This document shows, one piece after another, positions 59,380-64,000 of a DNA stretch of 64,000 nt; within the stretch, counting starts at the first letter, position 1; each line of letters begins with the position of its first letter. The notes beneath the pieces were generated by a model. The model ran no database searches. It was not told the DNA's origin and worked only from the letters and a program-made list of their open reading frames with translations. A program made the position numbers and the translations under genes. Location: the NCBI GenBank assembly GCA_037128705.1, contig JBAXVX010000001.1, positions 124,001-188,000 on the forward strand, written 5' to 3'. The stretch is from CAIVAT01 sp037128705. Lineage in GTDB: Bacteria > Bacteroidota > Bacteroidia > Bacteroidales > FEN-979.

Positions 59380-60414
59380 ATGGCTTTACTCGATTTTGTT
59401 AAAACAAAGCATTATAAGAACTTTATGGCCAAGCTCTATGGCTGGGGTGCCGCTGTTGTTATTATCGGTGCGTTGTTTAAAATCAATCATTACACCGGTG
59501 CTGACACCATGCTCATCATCGGATTGGGGACCGAGTCGCTTATTTTTTTCTTTTCTGCTTTTGAACCGCCCCATGTGGAGCCTGACTGGAGTTTGGTTTA
59601 TCCTCAATTGGCCGGAATTTACCACAATGATGATGTTGATCCGACCAAGGCTTTCAATTCAACAGATACCATTACACAGGAATTGGATAATATGCTTGAA
59701 AAGGCAAAAATTGGTCCTGAACTGATTGCAAGCCTGGGCGCGGGATTAACCAAGCTCTCAGATACCACATCAAAGTTGTCGAATATTTCAGATGCTTCGC
59801 TAACCAATGACAAGTATATCTCAACAATGAGAACTGCAACTGAGTCGGCAACACAGCTGAACGAGTCATACCGCAAAGTTTCGCAAACTCTGGAGCAGAA
59901 CGTGAGCGCATCACAGGAACAGTTGACCCATATCAAATCCACTTCCAAAAGTGCAGCCAGTCTCTCTGTGGTATTCAGCGAAGTGGGAGAATCACTGAAA
60001 GAAGATCTTTCTGCAAACAAGGCATACTCAGCAAGTATTGGAAAAGTGACATCGGCAGCCAATCAGTTTGTTGAAAAATATAATGAATCGGCAGCCCTGC
60101 TGTCAAAAACTGCTGAAACCCTGAATGCATCCGCAACCGGTGGTGCCAGTTACAATAAAGAACTCCAGCGCGTTTCCAGCAACCTGTCGGCACTCAATGC
60201 CTTGTATGAGCTTCATCTCCAGGGATCAAGCCAGCAGATGGAAGACACGAAACATCTGAATTCCTTGATGAATAAATTCGCAGTTAACCTGAATGAATCC
60301 TTGACCAATACGGAAAAATTCAAAGTTGAGGTTGACAACCTGACCAAGAACATCGTTGCCCTTAACAAAGTTTATGGGAACATGCTTTCGGCCATGAGTG
60401 TTGGTGGAAAATAA
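59380..60414 (+). CDS. porL: T9SS motor protein PorL/GldL
   Basis: 344 aa. Two TM helices (about 19-36 and 43-61); the second carries Glu52 in GLGTESLIFFFSAFEPP, which by local alignment is the membrane-embedded glutamate needed for proton-driven motion. The remaining ~280 cytoplasmic residues are Ser/Thr/Asn-rich and helical (SDTTSKLSNISDASLTND, YRKVSQTLEQNVSASQEQ). A PorL pentamer surrounds a PorM dimer to power the T9SS. 37 bases before porM. Confidence 0.96.
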   Translation: MALLDFVKTKHYKNFMAKLYGWGAAVVIIGALFKINHYTGADTMLIIGLGTESLIFFFSAFEPPHVEPDWSLVYPQLAGIYHNDDVDPTKAFNSTDTITQELDNMLEKAKIGPELIASLGAGLTKLSDTTSKLSNISDASLTNDKYISTMRTATESATQLNESYRKVSQTLEQNVSASQEQLTHIKSTSKSAASLSVVFSEVGESLKEDLSANKAYSASIGKVTSAANQFVEKYNESAALLSKTAETLNASATGGASYNKELQRVSSNLSALNALYELHLQGSSQQMEDTKHLNSLMNKFAVNLNESLTNTEKFKVEVDNLTKNIVALNKVYGNMLSAMSVGGK

Positions 60415-60450
60415 TCAGGATTAACTTACTTGTTTAAAATATATAACTAG

Positions 60451-62061
60451 ATGGCTGGATATAAGGAGACACCGAGGCAAAAAATGATCGGGATGATGTA
60501 TCTCGTTCTTACGGCATTGCTCGCATTAAACGTCTCGAAACAAATCCTGGATGCTTTTCTTGTGGTCAATGAAAGTATGGAGACCACCAATGAAAACTTC
60601 TCGAAGAAACTGGACAACACCTATGCTAAATTCAAGATTCAATATCAGTTAAACCCGAACAAAGTTGGCCCTTATTGGGAGAATGCCCAGAAGGCACATT
60701 CCCTTTCTGATAAATTTGCCAAATACATTGACAGCATCAAGTATGTGGTGATCATGCGTACCGATAAACTGGCCACCCTGGAAGAAGCCAAAAAATTAAA
60801 TCTGCGCAATGCCAAAAGAAAGGACAACTATGATATACCAACCAGGTTCTTTATTGGTAGTTCTCCTGATGGCTCAGGTGGCGAATCAAAGGTTCTGAAG
60901 GCTAAAGTTGAAAACTATAAAAAACAAATGCTTGAGTTGATTGATCCTAAATTCAGGGCTTCCATAAAGCTCGGAATGGATACGGAAGGACCTTTTTATG
61001 ATGCCGACGGCTCCAAGCAGAACTGGGAAATGCATAATTTTTACCGCACCATCCTGGCTGCCACAGTGACCATCCTGAATAAAATGAAAGCCGAAGTGTA
61101 CAATGCCGAGTTTGACGTGGTCAATAACCTGTACGGGTCCATCGATGCGCTGAACTTTAAATTCGATAAAATCCAGGCCAAGGTGATTCCGCGAAGCAGT
61201 TATGTCTTCCTGGGTGAGGAATATCAGGCGGAAATTCTCGTCGGTGCCTATGATACCAAACAAAATCCCGATGTTCGCTATACCCTGGGATCTGATTCAC
61301 TGACCCCCGGCAACTTTAAAAATGCAACTCCGCTGGAAGGATCAAACGGCCTTGTTATTCTGAAACTGGGAGGTTCATCGGAAGGATTAAAGAAATTTGC
61401 CGGGATTATTAAAGTGGTGAGCCCGCTTGGAGATACGATGACCTTTCATTTCAAAGATGAGTTTATCGTAGCCAGGCCTGCCATTACGATCTCCCCGACT
61501 AAAATGAATGTTTTCTATATCGGCGTGGATAATCCTGTCGAAATCAGTGTTCCCGGAGGCCCCGAACGGATCGTTCCCACGGTCTCCACCGGGAGTATCC
61601 GCCAGGAGGGCAAAGATTGGATCGTTTCAAATCTGACACCTACAGGAGCACGTGAAGCCGTTATCAGCGTAAATGCGGTTTTTTCAGGGAAATCCAAAAA
61701 TATGGGTTCCTATAAATTCAGGCTGAAAACCGTGCCCGATCCCTTGATAAAAATTGCAGGAAAGAATGAAGGCTTCATCTCAAAAAGCTTACTGCTTGCC
61801 AGCCCGATGCTTCTGCCTGAAATGCCTGCCGGCTTTGACTTCGACCTTCGTTATACCGTAACATCTTTTGTTTTTTCTACTTCAACCGCAGCAGGTGAAG
61901 GAAATGATGTAAAGGTTCAGGGAAACAGGCTTTCTCCTGAAATTCTTAAGATCATCAACAATGCCCGCCGGGGACAGCGTATCTGGTTTGACGATGTGTA
62001 TGTTAAAGGCCCGGATGGCTCGCGTAAAGTGAACACCAGTCTTAGTTTGAAATTGAACTGA
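60451..62061 (+). CDS. porM: T9SS motor protein PorM/GldM
   Basis: 536 aa. A single TM helix near residues 12-32 (KMIGMMYLVLTALLALNVSKQ) is followed by a long periplasmic part: a helical N-domain (NENFSKKLDNTYAKFKIQYQLNPNKVGPYW) and Ig-like beta domains ending in FDFDLRYTVTSFVF and RRGQRIWFDDVYVKGPDG. PorM dimers transmit motion from PorL to the PorK/N ring. Length is normal. Confidence 0.96.
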   Translation: MAGYKETPRQKMIGMMYLVLTALLALNVSKQILDAFLVVNESMETTNENFSKKLDNTYAKFKIQYQLNPNKVGPYWENAQKAHSLSDKFAKYIDSIKYVVIMRTDKLATLEEAKKLNLRNAKRKDNYDIPTRFFIGSSPDGSGGESKVLKAKVENYKKQMLELIDPKFRASIKLGMDTEGPFYDADGSKQNWEMHNFYRTILAATVTILNKMKAEVYNAEFDVVNNLYGSIDALNFKFDKIQAKVIPRSSYVFLGEEYQAEILVGAYDTKQNPDVRYTLGSDSLTPGNFKNATPLEGSNGLVILKLGGSSEGLKKFAGIIKVVSPLGDTMTFHFKDEFIVARPAITISPTKMNVFYIGVDNPVEISVPGGPERIVPTVSTGSIRQEGKDWIVSNLTPTGAREAVISVNAVFSGKSKNMGSYKFRLKTVPDPLIKIAGKNEGFISKSLLLASPMLLPEMPAGFDFDLRYTVTSFVFSTSTAAGEGNDVKVQGNRLSPEILKIINNARRGQRIWFDDVYVKGPDGSRKVNTSLSLKLN

Positions 62062-62071
62062 TAATATCCAT

Positions 62072-62079
62072 AAGGAGGT
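62072..62079 (+). promoter_or_regulatory. Strong Shine-Dalgarno AAGGAGGT before porN
   Basis: A near-consensus ribosome-binding site with three bases between it and the ATG at 62083. Such sites are rare in Bacteroidetes, where initiation mostly relies on A-rich leaders. Confidence 0.7.
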
Positions 62080-62082
62080 AAT

Positions 62083-62940
62083 ATGAAAAAAGCACTTGTC
62101 CTGGTTCTGTTCTCCCTGATTTTAGGAGGGATCAGCCTTACATCCTACGCACAGGTCCTGGAAGGCCCTCCCAGGGATGGTGTGTATGATAAAACCGCCA
62201 TTACCCAGGTTCAGCCTATCCCTTATCCCTATCTCCGGGAGGCCGATATTGTCTGGACCCGCAGGGAATGGAGGGTGATGGATCTTCGCGAAAAGATGAA
62301 CCAGCCATTTTACTTCCCCGAAAAACCTCAGAACAGCTGGCGCAGTTTTGTTCAGATCATCATGGATGGACTGAAGGAAGGCACTGTAACGGCCTATTCC
62401 AGCGAATCAGATCAATTCCTGGTCCCCCTGACCTATAAAGAGCTGCTCGACAAAATGGAGCGGTCGGATACTGTAAGACTGCCTCGCCCCGATAATCCTG
62501 ACATTTTATTCGATACCGTGATAAAAACGGAATTTGACCCTGCCAATGTTAAGAAACTGAAGATAAAAGAAGATTGGTATTTAGACAGGCAAAGATCGGT
62601 TATGGAGGTAAGGATCCTTGGAATATGCCCGGTGATTGATGAGATTGATAAAAATACCGGCGAAAAAAGGTTTGAAAAAAATCTCTTCTGGATCTATTTC
62701 CCTGAATGCCGCAACCTTTTTGCCAAGAATGAAATGTTCAACATGAAAAACGGATCAGCCGGGAGAATGACCTACGATGACGTATTCATGAAACGAATGT
62801 TCGCAAGCTATATTTACAAGGAGGAGAATGTTTATGACCGGGCGATCAATGAATATGCTACCGGGGTTGATGCCCTCCTGGAGGCTGAAAAGGCCAAGAA
62901 CAACCTGTTTGAATTTGAATCAAATCTCTGGGAATACTAA
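62083..62940 (+). CDS. porN: T9SS ring protein PorN/GldN
   Basis: 285 aa with a signal peptide (KALVLVLFSLILGGISLTSYAQ). Family blocks include YPYLREADIVWTRREWRVMDLREKMNQPFYFP, EVRILGICPVIDEID and MTYDDVFMKRMFASYIYKEENVYDRAI. Periplasmic partner of PorK in the outer-membrane ring. Last gene of the porPKLMN cluster; a terminator hairpin follows. Confidence 0.96.
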   Translation: MKKALVLVLFSLILGGISLTSYAQVLEGPPRDGVYDKTAITQVQPIPYPYLREADIVWTRREWRVMDLREKMNQPFYFPEKPQNSWRSFVQIIMDGLKEGTVTAYSSESDQFLVPLTYKELLDKMERSDTVRLPRPDNPDILFDTVIKTEFDPANVKKLKIKEDWYLDRQRSVMEVRILGICPVIDEIDKNTGEKRFEKNLFWIYFPECRNLFAKNEMFNMKNGSAGRMTYDDVFMKRMFASYIYKEENVYDRAINEYATGVDALLEAEKAKNNLFEFESNLWEY

Positions 62941-62983
62941 ACTCACTCACCCTGGGATCGGGATAAAAAAGTTAAATCGAATG

Positions 62984-63012
62984 AAGCTGTCTCTGTTAAC
63001 CGGGACAGCTTT
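62984..63012 (+). terminator. Rho-independent terminator after porN
   Basis: The arms AAGCTGTCTC and GGGACAGCTT form a 10-bp stem with one G-T pair and an 8-base loop, followed by a T run. It ends the por cluster. Confidence 0.8.
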
Positions 63013-63053
63013 TTTTATTCCGCTTCATCCAGCCCTGGCTGGGGCAAATTTTC

Positions 63054-63061
63054 TACTTTTG
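63054..63061 (+). promoter_or_regulatory. -7 box TACTTTTG for recG
   Basis: TAnnTTTG match 20 bases before the recG start; the -33 element is not clear. Confidence 0.45.
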
Positions 63062-63081
63062 CTGTAAACTGACGGACTTTC

Positions 63082-64000
63082 ATGACGCCATCCTTTGTCG
63101 ATACACCGATTGAATATCTCAAGGGGGTCGGACCCTCGAGGGCTGAACTTTTGAAAAGCGAGTTGAACATATTCACTTTTGGCGAGCTCCTGACCTTTTT
63201 CCCTTTCCGCTATCTTGACCGTAGTAAATTCTACCGTATTGCAGATATCACCGGCGATTCATCCTATATCCAGCTGAAGGCCAGGATGGTCCGGATGCAG
63301 ATCATCGGGGCACCCCGTCATCAGCGGTTGGTGGCGACAGTACGGGACGAAAGCGGCGAAATCGATCTCATCTGGTTCCAGGGAATAAAGTGGGTGTCGG
63401 AAATGCTGTCGGCACGGCAGGAATATGTTGTTTTCGGGAAACCCAGTTTGTTCAACGGACACTGGAATATCTCCCATCCTGAACTGGAGATCCTTCCGAC
63501 CGAGCCGGTGCCGTTAAATGAAATCATCAGGCCGGTTTATAATTCCACTGAAAAATTGAAATCAAAGGGGTTGGATTCCAGGGGCATCGGAAAACTGATC
63601 AAGGGGCTGATCCTTCATGAGAAATTTTTCATCTCCGAAAATATCACAGGGGAGATCCTGCTGAACCTGCGATTAATAGACCGTCAGGCGGCATTTTTGA
63701 ATGTTCATTTTCCGCGTTCTCCCGAAATACTTAAGAAGGCTCAAACACGCCTGAAGTTCGAGGAGCTGTTCTTCATTCAGTTGCGGCTGGCCAGGCAGCG
63801 ATCGCTCAGACTTAAAAAACAGTCAGGTCACCGGTTTTTAAAGGTTGGGGAATACGTAAATCAGTTTTACCACCAACACCTTACTTTCGAGCTTACCAGC
63901 GCTCAGAAAAGGGTAATCAAAGAGATCAGGGCCGACCTGGGTTCCGGAACCCAGATGAACCGGTTGCTCCAGGGCGACGTGGGTAGCGGAAAAACCCTTG
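63082..64000 (+). CDS. recG: ATP-dependent DNA helicase RecG, N-terminal part (3' end outside window)
   Basis: About 306 residues from ATG 63082 are visible. The start TPSFVDTPIEYLKGVGPSRAELLKSELNIFTFGELLTFFPFRYLDRS is the RecG wedge-domain leader. The OB-like wedge region follows, and the window ends in GDVGSGKTL, the Walker A of helicase domain 1. RecG remodels stalled replication forks and Holliday junctions. It lies after the por terminator with its own -7 box, so it is independent of the secretion cluster. Confidence 0.95.
   Translation, partial: MTPSFVDTPIEYLKGVGPSRAELLKSELNIFTFGELLTFFPFRYLDRSKFYRIADITGDSSYIQLKARMVRMQIIGAPRHQRLVATVRDESGEIDLIWFQGIKWVSEMLSARQEYVVFGKPSLFNGHWNISHPELEILPTEPVPLNEIIRPVYNSTEKLKSKGLDSRGIGKLIKGLILHEKFFISENITGEILLNLRLIDRQAAFLNVHFPRSPEILKKAQTRLKFEELFFIQLRLARQRSLRLKKQSGHRFLKVGEYVNQFYHQHLTFELTSAQKRVIKEIRADLGSGTQMNRLLQGDVGSGKTL

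Overview
This window comes from a member of the Bacteroidetes, most likely an anaerobic or fermentative Bacteroidia. The evidence is a nearly complete type IX secretion system (T9SS) core (porP-K-L-M-N plus porW), C-terminal T9SS sorting domains, a TonB-dependent receptor with a carboxypeptidase-like N-domain, the long form of PurF, and repeated TAnnTTTG promoter boxes typical of this phylum. Tryptophanase and phosphate butyryltransferase/butyrate kinase suggest amino-acid fermentation. No species is claimed. No tRNA, rRNA, CRISPR array, insertion sequence or prophage was seen. No stretch above 300 bases lacks a gene. The longest gaps, 1389-1586 and 36091-36295, hold only promoter-like sequence and, in the second, an inverted repeat.

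Layout. 1-1388: 3' end of ahcY, a Rieske-like lipoprotein lacking both cluster histidines, and a small basic exported protein. 1587-10825: a three-gene unit of TonB-dependent receptor, 1449-aa T9SS-type surface protein and PorV/PorQ-family barrel. 10924-15794: greA, a HIT protein, long-form purF and a polytopic TPR protein. 15887-19097: mnmH overlapping a cysteine desulfurase-SelD fusion, a compact selenouridine pathway. 19087-20931: M14 peptidase. 21113-28397: a tripartite RND pump split over two convergent units, each with its own related TetR. 28461-33180: two tandem ECF sigma/anti-sigma-like pairs flanking a PKD protein with a T9SS tail. 33194-36090: queD, mntP, msrC and tnaA on the minus strand. 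36296-39872: ptb, an amino acid permease and buk. 39929-45634: elbB, then wbpE-wbpD-wbpB, galE and rfbB for nucleotide sugars. 45640-48439: fabD, a Bax-inhibitor-1 protein, folE and a second PTPS-family enzyme. 48472-52183: a small membrane protein, AtpZ, bactofilin and PorW. 52327-56628: M23 peptidase, dxr, rseP and a YitT protein. 56806-62940: the porPKLMN cluster. 63082-end: 5' part of recG.

How the parts may fit. Secretion is the main theme. PorK/L/M/N/P/W build and power the T9SS, and two loci (1587-10825, 30470-31987) encode probable cargo. The Wbp enzymes make a diacetamido-uronic-acid-type sugar of the kind used in Porphyromonas gingivalis to anchor T9SS cargo. The ECF cassettes could tune envelope or cargo expression. 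A second theme is amino-acid catabolism (M14 peptidase, tryptophanase, APC permease, Ptb/Buk). All functions are read from sequence motifs and remembered family features; no database search was possible.
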